From: Rhizobium aethiopicum
GTDB lineage: Bacteria; Pseudomonadota; Alphaproteobacteria; Rhizobiales; Rhizobiaceae
Assembly (NCBI RefSeq): GCF_900094625.1
Contig: NZ_FMAJ01000005.1
Coordinates: forward strand, 248,001-312,000
Length of the DNA: 64,000 nt
Direction: 5' to 3'
Shown here piece by piece: positions 55,076-63,729 of the stretch. The notes below the pieces were generated by a model. It saw only the letters and a list, made by a program, of their open reading frames with translations. It did not search any database and had not been told where the DNA came from. Numbering within the stretch: position 1 is the first letter of the stretch; the number at the start of each line of letters is the position of its first letter. A program made the position numbers and the translations under genes.

Positions 55076-55095
55076 AAATCAAAGTTACTTAATCT
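55076..55095 (+). promoter_or_regulatory. Shared 20-bp motif, copy 2 (candidate ROK operator)
   Basis: AAATCAAAGTTACTTAATCT, 120 bases before the alpha-mannosidase ATG. It matches the minus-strand motif at 40692-40711 in 19 of 20 positions, the difference being the central base of the AAGTWACTT palindrome. Suggests co-regulation of mannosidase and sugar importer. Confidence 0.7.
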
Positions 55096-55214
55096 AAGGG
55101 GCGGCAGGACCCGTTGGGAGGAGGGCCGGCATTCGCGATATCTATCGCATTATCTTCATCTCCCAAAACCATGATTCCCGATCGCACGCTGCCGATTTTT
55201 CAACAGGATAAGCC

Positions 55215-58200
55215 ATGCCGCTCACCATTGCTCAACGCCTCGACAGTCTGAAGGTCCGTATCGCCGAGCTCGCGCACTGGCGGGACCGGTATAGCAGCCA
55301 GATCGACGGCTGGACCTTCGAGGGCGAGCCGATCGCCCATCACCAGGACTGGCCGCATCGACAAGGCGTGGTGCATTTTGCCGCGAGCGCCGAAGCGCCT
55401 GCGAACTGGCCGCTCGAAGATATCCGCCTGCAGCTCGATCTCGGCGGCGAGAGCCTGATCACGCTGAGCTATCCCGCTGGCGGGAGCGAAACATTCGGTC
55501 TCGATCCCTATCATCAGGAATTCCCGGTGAAGGGCCGTCGCTTCTCGATTGCGACGGAAAGCGTCGCCCGCTTTCCCTTCGGCGAGCCGAACCGAGCGCC
55601 TCGGCTCAACAAGGCCCGGCTGATCTGGCTCGACGGTCCCGTCCATCGCCTGCATCTTCTCCTGAAGCAGATCGCCGAGGCGATCGGTGTGCTCGGCGAG
55701 CATGAGGTCGTGCCGCATCTGGTCGGCGCCGCCGAGCAGGCCTTGCGCAGCCTCGACTGGCCGTCGGATACGGCGGCTTACATCTCCCGCACCGCTGATG
55801 CCGTCATGCAGCAGAAGATCTGGGAGCTGCCGGAACTTGCAGCCGACCCCGCAGGTCTTTCCGACGAGCAGAGCGCTTCGGCCGCCGCCGCCTTCGAGGC
55901 CCTGGCGGAGCGGCTGAAGGAACTGCAGAAGCGCTTCCCACCAAATGGCGAACTGGTGCTGACCGGCCATGCCCATATCGATCTTGCCTGGCTTTGGCCC
56001 TATCGCGAGACGCGGCGCAAGATGCGGCGTACCTTCAACACGGCGCTGTCGCTGATGGAGCGCTCAGAGGATTTTCGCTTCAACCAATCGACCGCCCATT
56101 ATTACGCGCAGATCGAAGAGGAAGATCCGGAGCTTCTCGATCGCATCAAGCGGAAGGTCGCGGAAGGAAAGTGGGAAACCGTGGGTGGCATGTGGGTCGA
56201 GCCCGACACCAACATGCCGACCGGCGAAAGCCTCGTCCGCCAGGTGCTTTATGGCCAGCGCTATTTCGAAAAGACTTTTGGCGCGCGCCATACCGTCTGC
56301 TGGCTGCCGGATTGCTTCGGCTTCTCCGGCGCGCTGCCGCAGATCCTGAAACAGGGCGGCATCGACAGCTTCTTTACCATCAAGGTCAACTGGAGCGAGA
56401 CCAACCACATTCCTTCCGACCTTTTCTGGTGGAAGGGCCTCGACGGCAGCCAGGTGCTGACCCACACTTTCGACAATCCGATGCAGGGCTATAACGGCTT
56501 CGTGCAGCCCGATTGCTACCTGCCGACATGGAAGAATTTCCGCGGCAAAGTGCAACATCACGCCTCGCTTCTCGCCGTCGGTTACGGCGACGGCGGCGGC
56601 GGTGTCACACCGGAGATGGTCGAGCGCGAAGTGCAACTGCGCGATTTTCCCGCCATTCCGCAGGCGCGCTGGGGGACCGTCAAGGGCTTCTACGAGCAGG
56701 CGCATCGCAGCGCTGGGGAGAGGAAGCTTCCCGTCTGGGACGGCGAAATCTATCTCGAATTGCACCGTGCGACGCTAACGACGCAAAGCGGCGTCAAGCG
56801 CAAGCACCGCCAGGCAGAACGCGCGCTGATCACCGCCGAAACTCTCGCTTCGCTTGTTCATCTGCTCGGTGCCGAAAAGCCGCGGAGCCTCGAAGCGGAT
56901 TGGCGCGTGGTGCTGAAGAACGAGTTCCACGACATCCTGCCGGGTTCCAGCATCCGCGAGGTTTATCAGGACGCGGAGCAGGAGCTCGGCGGCGTCATCG
57001 ACCATGCCAAGGCCGAGCAGGCGAAGTCATTGCAGGCGCTGTCGGTCAATCTGCCGAAGGGCGGGGTCGCTGATGCCCTCATCGTCGTCAATCCGTCGCT
57101 TGCGTCTCGGCCGGTAAGCGCGACACTTGCCGACGGCACGGTGCTCGCGGCCGCCGATATCGTCGCTCCCTTGTCGGTCGCCGTCTTCGACAGGCGGGCG
57201 CTGAAACCAGCGGGCGGGCTGAAAGCCGGCTCCGATCGCCTCGAAAACGATCATCTCGCGGTCGTCATCGGCAAGGACGGAGCCGTCGCCAGCCTCATCC
57301 ACAAGGCAAGCGGCCGCGAAGCGGTCGATGGCTCCGCCAACCAGCTCTGGGTCTATCCGGCCGACAAGCCGCGCAATTGGGATGCCTGGGACGTCGACGC
57401 CGATTACGCCGAAAAGGCCGTCCGCCTCGAAGCGCCCCAAAGCATCAGCCTCGTCGAAAGCGGCCCGCATCGCGCGGCGATCCGCGTCGTCCACCGCTAC
57501 CGGCATTCGAGCGTCACGCAGACCTATGTGCTGACCGCTAACGGCAAGCGGCTCGACATCGAAACGACGATCGACTGGCACGACCGCCGCACCCTGCTGC
57601 GCACCGTCAGCCCGGTCGACGTGCAGGCACGCAAGGCGACCTTCGAATGCGCTTTCGGCGTGGTCGAGCGGGCGACGCATACGAACACCTCCTGGGAACA
57701 GGCGATGTTCGAAGCCGTCGCCCATCGCTTCGTCGATCTCAGCGAGCCGGGCTTCGGCGTGGCTCTGCTCAACAATGCCAAATACGGGCACAGCGCCCGC
57801 GGCAATGTGATCGGCATGAGCCTGGTGCGCGGACCGGTCTATCCGGATCCGCTGGCCGATGAGGGCGAACAGAGCTTCACCTATGCATTGATGCCGCATG
57901 ACGGCGCCTGGCATGAAGGCGGCGTGCTCGACGAGGCGATCGATCTCAACCAGCCGCTTATCACGGCGGAAGCCAGCGGCCTCTCCGCCGGCACTTTCGC
58001 GCCGCTTGCCGTAGACGGCATTCCCGTCGCCTTCTCTGGCCTGAAGGCGGCGGAAGAGGGCGAGGGCCTGATCCTGCGCCTCTACGAGCCCGCCGGCCGC
58101 CGCGGCCGCCTTTCCATCGGCCTGCCTTCGGGATGGACGGCATCGGAGCCGCTGACCATTCTCGAAGAGCCGATGGACCGGAAGGGTCCCGCCGACATCA

Positions 58201-58241
58201 TGCCGTTCGAGGTCCGGACCTGGAGGCTGGAAAAGGTCTGA
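55215..58241 (+). CDS. Alpha-mannosidase, glycoside hydrolase family 38
   Basis: 1008 residues, normal for bacterial GH38. The zinc-binding motif is GHAHIDLAWLWPYRETRRKM (His252, His254 and Asp256), the nucleophile region is WLPDCFGFSGALPQILKQGG, and the helical middle and C-terminal beta domains follow (NEFHDILPGSSIREVYQDAE is typical). It hydrolyses alpha-mannosides with retention of configuration; no signal peptide, so it acts on imported or internal oligosaccharides. No adjacent transporter on its strand, but its promoter shares a motif with the ABC operon at 34094-40613. Confidence 0.96.
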   Translation: MPLTIAQRLDSLKVRIAELAHWRDRYSSQIDGWTFEGEPIAHHQDWPHRQGVVHFAASAEAPANWPLEDIRLQLDLGGESLITLSYPAGGSETFGLDPYHQEFPVKGRRFSIATESVARFPFGEPNRAPRLNKARLIWLDGPVHRLHLLLKQIAEAIGVLGEHEVVPHLVGAAEQALRSLDWPSDTAAYISRTADAVMQQKIWELPELAADPAGLSDEQSASAAAAFEALAERLKELQKRFPPNGELVLTGHAHIDLAWLWPYRETRRKMRRTFNTALSLMERSEDFRFNQSTAHYYAQIEEEDPELLDRIKRKVAEGKWETVGGMWVEPDTNMPTGESLVRQVLYGQRYFEKTFGARHTVCWLPDCFGFSGALPQILKQGGIDSFFTIKVNWSETNHIPSDLFWWKGLDGSQVLTHTFDNPMQGYNGFVQPDCYLPTWKNFRGKVQHHASLLAVGYGDGGGGVTPEMVEREVQLRDFPAIPQARWGTVKGFYEQAHRSAGERKLPVWDGEIYLELHRATLTTQSGVKRKHRQAERALITAETLASLVHLLGAEKPRSLEADWRVVLKNEFHDILPGSSIREVYQDAEQELGGVIDHAKAEQAKSLQALSVNLPKGGVADALIVVNPSLASRPVSATLADGTVLAAADIVAPLSVAVFDRRALKPAGGLKAGSDRLENDHLAVVIGKDGAVASLIHKASGREAVDGSANQLWVYPADKPRNWDAWDVDADYAEKAVRLEAPQSISLVESGPHRAAIRVVHRYRHSSVTQTYVLTANGKRLDIETTIDWHDRRTLLRTVSPVDVQARKATFECAFGVVERATHTNTSWEQAMFEAVAHRFVDLSEPGFGVALLNNAKYGHSARGNVIGMSLVRGPVYPDPLADEGEQSFTYALMPHDGAWHEGGVLDEAIDLNQPLITAEASGLSAGTFAPLAVDGIPVAFSGLKAAEEGEGLILRLYEPAGRRGRLSIGLPSGWTASEPLTILEEPMDRKGPADIMPFEVRTWRLEKV

Positions 58242-58365
58242 CGCCCGATTTACCAGATGACGCACCGCCGCTTCGATGCGGCGGGGCGTTCACCCGTGAA
58301 GCCTCGACGGCTCCGCATAACTGGTCCAGCAAATGTAAGGATCCATGAATGCGGCTATCACCGGC

Positions 58366-59280
58366 TCACGGCCTTTGGGCGCCGGTCGCGGCAACGTAGA
58401 CGGAATAGAGCGAGCGCGTGGCGGCGATGAACAGACGGTTGCGTCCGGGGCCGCCGAAGGTGAGGTTGGCGACGGTCTGAGGGACGCGGATCTTGCCGAT
58501 CAGCTTGCCGGCCGGATCGAAGCAGTGCACGCCATCACCGGCACTGGACCAAAGGTTGCCCTGCACGTCAGTCCGGATGCCGTCCGGGATGCCGTTGTCG
58601 ATAAGACAGAAGACGCGACCGTTCGCAAGCCTGCCGCCGTCGACGACGTCGAAGGCGCGAATGTGACGCGGCAGGCTTTCATCGTGGCTTGCCGCCGAAT
58701 CCGCGACATAGAGGATCGTCTCGTCAGGCGAGAAGGCAAGGCCGTTCGGCTGGATGAAATCCGTGACGACAGCGGTTAGCTCGCCGGTCGCCGGGTCGAG
58801 CCGGTAGACGTTGCGCGTCGCCTGCTCGGGCTCGGACTGGTATCCTTCGTAGTTCGACATGATGCCGTAGGTAGGATCGGTAAACCAGATCGTGCCGTCC
58901 GATTTCACCACGACGTCGTTCGGCGAGTTGAGCCGCGCGCCCTCGAAGCGGTCGGCGAGCACGGTGATCGAGCCGTCGATCTCGGTGCGTGTGACGCGGC
59001 GCCCGCCATGTTCGCAGGAGATGAGCCGGCCCTGCCGGTCTCGCGTGTGGCCGTTGGTGAAGTTGGAGGGCTGCCGGTAGACGGAGACGCCGTCCTCGGG
59101 CGTCCACCGCAGCATGCGCTGATTGGGAATGTCGCTCCACAGAAGCTGGTTGGCATCGTTGAACCAGACGGGACCTTCCGCCCAGCGGCAGTCGGAATGG
59201 AGTTCGTCAAGCCCGGCGCTGGTGACGATCAACTGCCGGAAGCGCGGGTCGTGAATTTCGTAGATGCTGGCCTCGGCCAT
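58366..59280 (-). CDS. SMP-30/gluconolactonase-type lactonase
   Basis: 304-residue six-bladed propeller of the SMP-30/LRE family. Metal-site residues fall in CRWAEGPVWF (Glu), LNSPNDVVV (Asn), and FSPDETILYVADSA (Asp). It opens sugar lactones made by sugar dehydrogenases. Last gene of the CUT2 sugar ABC operon, 14 bases after the permease gene, consistent with an oxidative sugar pathway for the imported sugar. Confidence 0.92.
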   Translation of the reverse strand: MAEASIYEIHDPRFRQLIVTSAGLDELHSDCRWAEGPVWFNDANQLLWSDIPNQRMLRWTPEDGVSVYRQPSNFTNGHTRDRQGRLISCEHGGRRVTRTEIDGSITVLADRFEGARLNSPNDVVVKSDGTIWFTDPTYGIMSNYEGYQSEPEQATRNVYRLDPATGELTAVVTDFIQPNGLAFSPDETILYVADSAASHDESLPRHIRAFDVVDGGRLANGRVFCLIDNGIPDGIRTDVQGNLWSSAGDGVHCFDPAGKLIGKIRVPQTVANLTFGGPGRNRLFIAATRSLYSVYVAATGAQRP

Positions 59281-59294
59281 GGCGGTCTTCCCGA

Positions 59295-60245
59295 TTATCG
59301 CATGCCGGCCCGGCGACCGCCGGCAAGCATGATGACGCTGATGATGATGAGGCCGGTCATGATGAGGCGGATGCCCGCACCGAGCCCATAGGTATTGAGC
59401 ATGGAAACGACCAGGAACATGAATAGCGACGCGCCCCAGATGCCCGGCACGTTGGAATCGCCGCCGGCCACGGCCGTGCCGCCGATCACGACGACGGCGA
59501 TCGAGGTCAGCAGATATTCCGAGCCCATATTCAGCGCCGCGCCACCGGAGAAGCAGGCGAGCAGGTAGCCAGCGACGGATGCGAGCATGGCGCAGAACAG
59601 GTAGGTGACGAAACGCGTGCCGTCGACCGGGATGCCGGCCATGCGCGCGGCCGGCATGCTCTGGCCGATCGCCGAAATCCAGCGCCCGTAGATCGTCTTC
59701 TCGAGCAGGAACCAGGCCAGCAGCGAGATGAGGAACGCGACGATTGCGACGTTCGGCACACCGAGCGTGTTGGTGGTGGTGAACTCCGCAAGCATGCTCG
59801 GCGGCTTGATGCGCAAGCCGCGGTTCGTCCAGATCGCCGCGGACTGCACGATGAAGCTCACGGAAAGCGTGGCGATGATCGGCGGAATGCGTAGAGCCTT
59901 GATGAGCGCGTAGTTGCCGAGGCCAACGACGAGGCCGATGAGGACGGCGACAAGAAGCCCGGGGAGAATCATCCCGTTTTCGACGTTCATCAGCTTCAGC
60001 GCCACCGTACCGGCAAGCGTCATGGTGGCGGGAACCGACAGATCAATATTGCCGGGACCGAGGGTGATGACGAACATCTGGCCGATGCCGACGATCACAG
60101 AGAAGGCCGCGAAGGTGAGTGATGCCTGCGACAGGCCGACCGTGCTGGCGCCGAGCGTCACCATGATCGTCAGGAACCAGACGACGAAGGCGGCAAGCCA
60201 TGACCAGATCCAGGGTTTGCCGAGGAGGCTGAGGAGGGGAGTCAT
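59295..60245 (-). CDS. Sugar ABC transporter permease, RbsC/CUT2 type
   Basis: 316-residue inner-membrane protein with about nine hydrophobic helices and the BPD_transp_2 pattern (GPGNIDLSVPATMTLAGTVALKLM, GRWISAIGQSMPAARMAGIPVDGTRFVTYLFCAMLASVAGYLL). Start overlaps the stop of the first permease by four bases (ATGA). Two different permeases in one operon suggest a heterodimeric channel. Confidence 0.95.
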   Translation of the reverse strand: MTPLLSLLGKPWIWSWLAAFVVWFLTIMVTLGASTVGLSQASLTFAAFSVIVGIGQMFVITLGPGNIDLSVPATMTLAGTVALKLMNVENGMILPGLLVAVLIGLVVGLGNYALIKALRIPPIIATLSVSFIVQSAAIWTNRGLRIKPPSMLAEFTTTNTLGVPNVAIVAFLISLLAWFLLEKTIYGRWISAIGQSMPAARMAGIPVDGTRFVTYLFCAMLASVAGYLLACFSGGAALNMGSEYLLTSIAVVVIGGTAVAGGDSNVPGIWGASLFMFLVVSMLNTYGLGAGIRLIMTGLIIISVIMLAGGRRAGMR

Positions 60246-61192
60246 CGGCGGCGTTTCTCCCGTTTCTCCAGGCGGTTCAGCATCAGGCGAAGCGCGAGCA
60301 CGATGATCAGGATCGCGCCTTGGGCTCCGATCTGCCAATCGGGCGAGATGCGCAGGAAGGACAGGAACGAGCCGGCAAGCGTCAGCGTCAGCGCGCCGAT
60401 GACGGCGCCGACAGGGGAAACGCGCCCGCCGATGAATTCGCCGCCGCCGAGGATCACGCCGGCGATCGACAGCAGCGTGTAGCGCAGCGCGATATTCGCA
60501 TCCGCAGACGTCGTCAGACCGACGAGGGCGATGCCCGCAAGCACCGCGAAAAGGCCGGCCAGGCCATAGGCGGCGGCGCGGGCGGCGACGATCGACCACC
60601 CGGCCCGCTCGACCGAGCGCTGGTTGCCGCCGATTCCGCGGATCAGCACGCCGAGCGAGGAGCGCATGACGAGAAGATGAGCGACGGCGGCGATGACGAT
60701 GCTGGCGACGATCGCCATCGGCGCCAGCGGCGGCTTGACGGTCATCAGAGAGCGCACCCAGTCCGGCGCCTGCCCGCCCGGCGCCGGCAGCAGCAGTACG
60801 GCAAGGCCGCCCCAGACGAAGCTCATGCCGAGAGTGACGACGATGGACGGCAGGTCTCGCAGATAGATGATGACGCCGAGGCCCGCATAGGCTGCAATCG
60901 CCCCCGCAAGGATCAGGACGCCGATTACGGGATCATCGCGCAGAAAGGTCGCGCTCACGCAGGCGACGAAGCTGACGAAGGTGCCCATCGACAGATCGAG
61001 ATCGTTCACCGCCATGACAAGCATCTGGGCGACCGTCGCGAGCGCGATCGGCACAGCCAGGTTGAACAGCAGGTTGAGCCCGACATAGCTCATGGCGCGC
61101 GGCTGCAGCCAGAAGACGGCAGCGAGCAGCAGGGTCAACGACAAAGCGGGAATGGCAAGACGCATGGCGTCGGACGAGAGCCGGAACGTCAT
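60242..61192 (-). CDS. Sugar ABC transporter permease, RbsC/CUT2 type
   Basis: 316 residues with the same fold as its downstream neighbour: AVNDLDLSMGTFVSFVACVSATFL near the second helix and LIRGIGGNQRSVERAGWSIVAARAAAYGLAGLFAVLAGIAL, LLSIAGVILGGGEFIGGRVSPVGAVIGAL typical of RbsC-like permeases. Overlaps both the ATPase stop (ATGA at 61189-61192) and the next permease start. Confidence 0.95.
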   Translation of the reverse strand: MTFRLSSDAMRLAIPALSLTLLLAAVFWLQPRAMSYVGLNLLFNLAVPIALATVAQMLVMAVNDLDLSMGTFVSFVACVSATFLRDDPVIGVLILAGAIAAYAGLGVIIYLRDLPSIVVTLGMSFVWGGLAVLLLPAPGGQAPDWVRSLMTVKPPLAPMAIVASIVIAAVAHLLVMRSSLGVLIRGIGGNQRSVERAGWSIVAARAAAYGLAGLFAVLAGIALVGLTTSADANIALRYTLLSIAGVILGGGEFIGGRVSPVGAVIGALTLTLAGSFLSFLRISPDWQIGAQGAILIIVLALRLMLNRLEKREKRRR

Positions 61193-62640
61193 GCGGCCAC
61201 CCCCTCGAAGGAGGCGGCGATGATATTGCTCTCGCTGACGGCGTCGCCGGCGAGTTCGGCCGTGATACGGCCTTCGCGGAAGACGTAGACACGGTCGCAG
61301 AGACGAACCTCGTCCATTTCCGTGGAATACCAGATGAAGGTGCGGCCGCGCGAAGCTTCGTCGCGGATGATGGCGTAGACCTCCTGCTTGGTCCCGACAT
61401 CGACGCCGCGCATCGGATCATCCATCAGGACGACGGGCGCGCGCGTGGCAAGGGCGCGGGCGAAGAGCACTTTCTGCTGGTTGCCGCCGGAAAGCGACAA
61501 GATTTGGTTTGCCATGTCGGGCGTGCGGATTTCGATCCGCCGCTTCCAGTCGGCGCCCCTGGCCTCCTCTTTATCAGCGAGAATGAGGCCGCGCCGCGAC
61601 AGGTCACCGAGCGAGGCGACCGAGAAGTTGCGCAGAATGCTCCAGAGTTCGAAGACGCCGTTGAGGCGGCGGTCGCCGGCGACGAAGGTGACGAGCGGGT
61701 CGCGCTCGGGCAGCCAGTTGCCAGACTGGGCCGCATGCAGCGCGAGCAGGAGTTCGGTCTGCCCGTGGCCGGCCAACCCCGCCAATCCGATGATCTCACC
61801 CTTGCGGGCGGAAAACGGACGGCCCGCCGTCTGATGGGACAGCACGAGAGGAGCGGTGGATTGCGCGCGCGCCGGCCGCTGGCCCTCCTCCTCCTTCGCA
61901 ACGGTGCCCATCGCCTCAACCAGACCATGATGGTCGAATCCATCGGCCGGACGTTCGGCCACAACGCGGCCGTCCTTCATGACGACGATGCGGTCGGAGG
62001 TTTCGAGAATCTCGTGCAGGATATGCGAGATGAAGATGACGGAGCCGCCAGCGGCGACGAAGCGGCGGACATGGTCGAGCATCTGCCGGGCGAGGCTCGC
62101 ATCGAGCGACGAGGTCGGTTCGTCGAGAATCACCAGCCGCGGCGTTATGCCGGCGTCGGAAAAGGCCATGGCGATTTCGACCATCTGCCGCTCGGCGATC
62201 GAGAGATCGCCGACGGCCCGGCCGCTGTCGATGCCGTGGCCGGGAAAGACAGCATCTAGGCTCTTTTCGATGATTCTTGCGGCGCGCCTGCGCCAGCCGA
62301 AGCCGCCGAGATCGCGGTGCATGATGCGGGTGTTCTCGACGATGGAGAGATTGGGGCAGAGCGAAAGCTCCTGGAAGACGCAACGCACGCCGCGGGCCCG
62401 CGCCGCATTGATGCCGTAGCGCTCCAGCCGCTCGCCGTCGCTGGCGACACTTCCTTCATGGGGTGTGAGGCCGCCATTGATGACGCCGACGATGGTGGAT
62501 TTGCCGGCTCCATTGTGTCCTACGAGCCCGACGCATTCGCCCGGCATGACGCGCAGGGTGACGCCGTCAAGCGCCCTGACCGCCCCGAAGCTCACCTTGG
62601 CGCTGTCGACGGCGATCACCGCCTCGAAAACCTCGTTCAT
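61189..62640 (-). CDS. Sugar ABC transporter duplicated ATPase, RbsA/MglA type
   Basis: 483 residues with two nucleotide-binding halves. The first has Walker A GLVGHNGAGKSTIVGVI, signature LSIAERQMVEIA and Walker B LVILDEPTSSLD. The second has the degenerate P-loop GLAGLAGHGQTELLLAL usual for this family but an intact LSGGNQQKVLFARAL and VVLMDDPMRGVDVG. ATG 62640 is used, because a possible ATG at 62682 lies within a strong intercistronic hairpin. No clear ribosome site is visible before 62640, which would keep ATPase levels well below binding-protein levels. Confidence 0.92.
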   Translation of the reverse strand: MNEVFEAVIAVDSAKVSFGAVRALDGVTLRVMPGECVGLVGHNGAGKSTIVGVINGGLTPHEGSVASDGERLERYGINAARARGVRCVFQELSLCPNLSIVENTRIMHRDLGGFGWRRRAARIIEKSLDAVFPGHGIDSGRAVGDLSIAERQMVEIAMAFSDAGITPRLVILDEPTSSLDASLARQMLDHVRRFVAAGGSVIFISHILHEILETSDRIVVMKDGRVVAERPADGFDHHGLVEAMGTVAKEEEGQRPARAQSTAPLVLSHQTAGRPFSARKGEIIGLAGLAGHGQTELLLALHAAQSGNWLPERDPLVTFVAGDRRLNGVFELWSILRNFSVASLGDLSRRGLILADKEEARGADWKRRIEIRTPDMANQILSLSGGNQQKVLFARALATRAPVVLMDDPMRGVDVGTKQEVYAIIRDEASRGRTFIWYSTEMDEVRLCDRVYVFREGRITAELAGDAVSESNIIAASFEGVAA

Positions 62641-62667
62641 GCTGCCCGCCACACCTGCTCGAAAGGA

Positions 62668-62700
62668 CTGCCGCGCGGCCATTTGCGGCCCGCGCGGCAG
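62668..62700 (-). terminator. Intercistronic hairpin after the binding-protein gene
   Basis: CTGCCGCGCGG (62668-62678) pairs perfectly with CCGCGCGGCAG (62690-62700) around an 11-base loop, between the sugar-binding-protein stop and the ATPase start. No T-tract: probably stabilises the upstream mRNA and attenuates the rest of the operon. Confidence 0.65.
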
Positions 62701-62712
62701 TCGCCGGGAGAG

Positions 62713-63729
62713 TTATTTTGCCGACTCGATGACCTTGATCGCATCCGCCTGCGTGTATTCCACATTGGCCACGCCGCCGGCCTGGGTGTTGGCGAGGTTC
62801 GTTTCGAGATTGTCCTGGTCGATGCGCAGGAAGGGCACGACGAGGTCCTTCTTGACCTGCTTGCCGTCAAGGATCTGCTGGGCGACCCAGAAGGCGAGCG
62901 TCGAGACACCGGGCGCGATCGATACGGACATGGTCTCGTAGCCCTTTGCGTCCTTCTGCTCCTTCCACCACTTCAACTCGTCTTCGCGGTTGCCCATGAT
63001 GATGATCGGCATCTTCCGGTTGGTCGCGGCGATCGCCTGTGCGGCGCCGTAACCATCGCCGCCCTGCGTCACTACGCCGACGATCTCGGGCAGGCTCGGC
63101 AGGATGCCGGCGACCGCCTTCTGCGCGACGTCCTGCGCCCAGTCGCCGTGAACGGAGCCGACGATCTTGAACTGCGGGAACTGCTTGACGCCTTCGTGGA
63201 TGCCCGCCGAGATCTCGTCGTCGACGAAGACGCCGGCGAGGCCGCGGATCTCGAGCAGATTGCCGCCCTGCGGGATTTTCTTCGACAGATACTCGACCTC
63301 GCTGCGGCCCATTTCCTTGAAATTGACGGCGATGCGCCAGGCGCAGGGTTCGGTCACGATGCCGTCGAAGGAAACGACGGTAATGCCGGCGTCGCAGGCT
63401 TCCTTGACCGCGCCGTTCAGCGCCGTTGGCGAGGCGGCGTTCAGCACGATCGCGTCATAGCCCTGCAGGATCATGTTCTGAATCTGCGCAGCCTGTTCGG
63501 TCGCCTGGTTCTCGGCGGTGGTGAAAGGGTCGGCGGCGGCAACGACACCTGATTTCACGGCTTCGCCCGTCACCTTGCCCCAGCTCGTCAGCATGGCCTG
63601 GCGCCAGGAGTTTCCGGCATAGTTGTTGGAAAGGGCGATCTTCTTGGCCGACGTGTCGGCAAAGGCGGAAATGGGCATGGCGGCGCAAGCAATGGCGGCC
63701 GATGCCAGAAACATCTTACGGATTGTCAT
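62713..63729 (-). CDS. Sugar ABC transporter substrate-binding protein, CUT2 type
   Basis: 338 residues: signal peptide MTIRKMFLASAAIACAAMPI, cleavage after SAFA, then a periplasmic-binding-protein-4 (RbsB-like) fold (KIALSNNYAGNSWRQAMLTSW, YDAIVLNAASPTALNGAVKEACDAGITVVSFDG). Captures a pentose- or hexose-like sugar. ATG 63729 follows GGGAGGAAGAC; ATG 63744 overlaps it. First gene of the operon binding protein, ATPase, two permeases, SMP-30 lactonase. Confidence 0.94.
   Translation of the reverse strand: MTIRKMFLASAAIACAAMPISAFADTSAKKIALSNNYAGNSWRQAMLTSWGKVTGEAVKSGVVAAADPFTTAENQATEQAAQIQNMILQGYDAIVLNAASPTALNGAVKEACDAGITVVSFDGIVTEPCAWRIAVNFKEMGRSEVEYLSKKIPQGGNLLEIRGLAGVFVDDEISAGIHEGVKQFPQFKIVGSVHGDWAQDVAQKAVAGILPSLPEIVGVVTQGGDGYGAAQAIAATNRKMPIIIMGNREDELKWWKEQKDAKGYETMSVSIAPGVSTLAFWVAQQILDGKQVKKDLVVPFLRIDQDNLETNLANTQAGGVANVEYTQADAIKVIESAK

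Noticed and set aside
57027-58265. Open frame of 412 codons antisense to the alpha-mannosidase
   Set aside because: Composition is Arg/Ala/Asp-rich shadow sequence; no domain is recognisable and the GH38 frame is complete.
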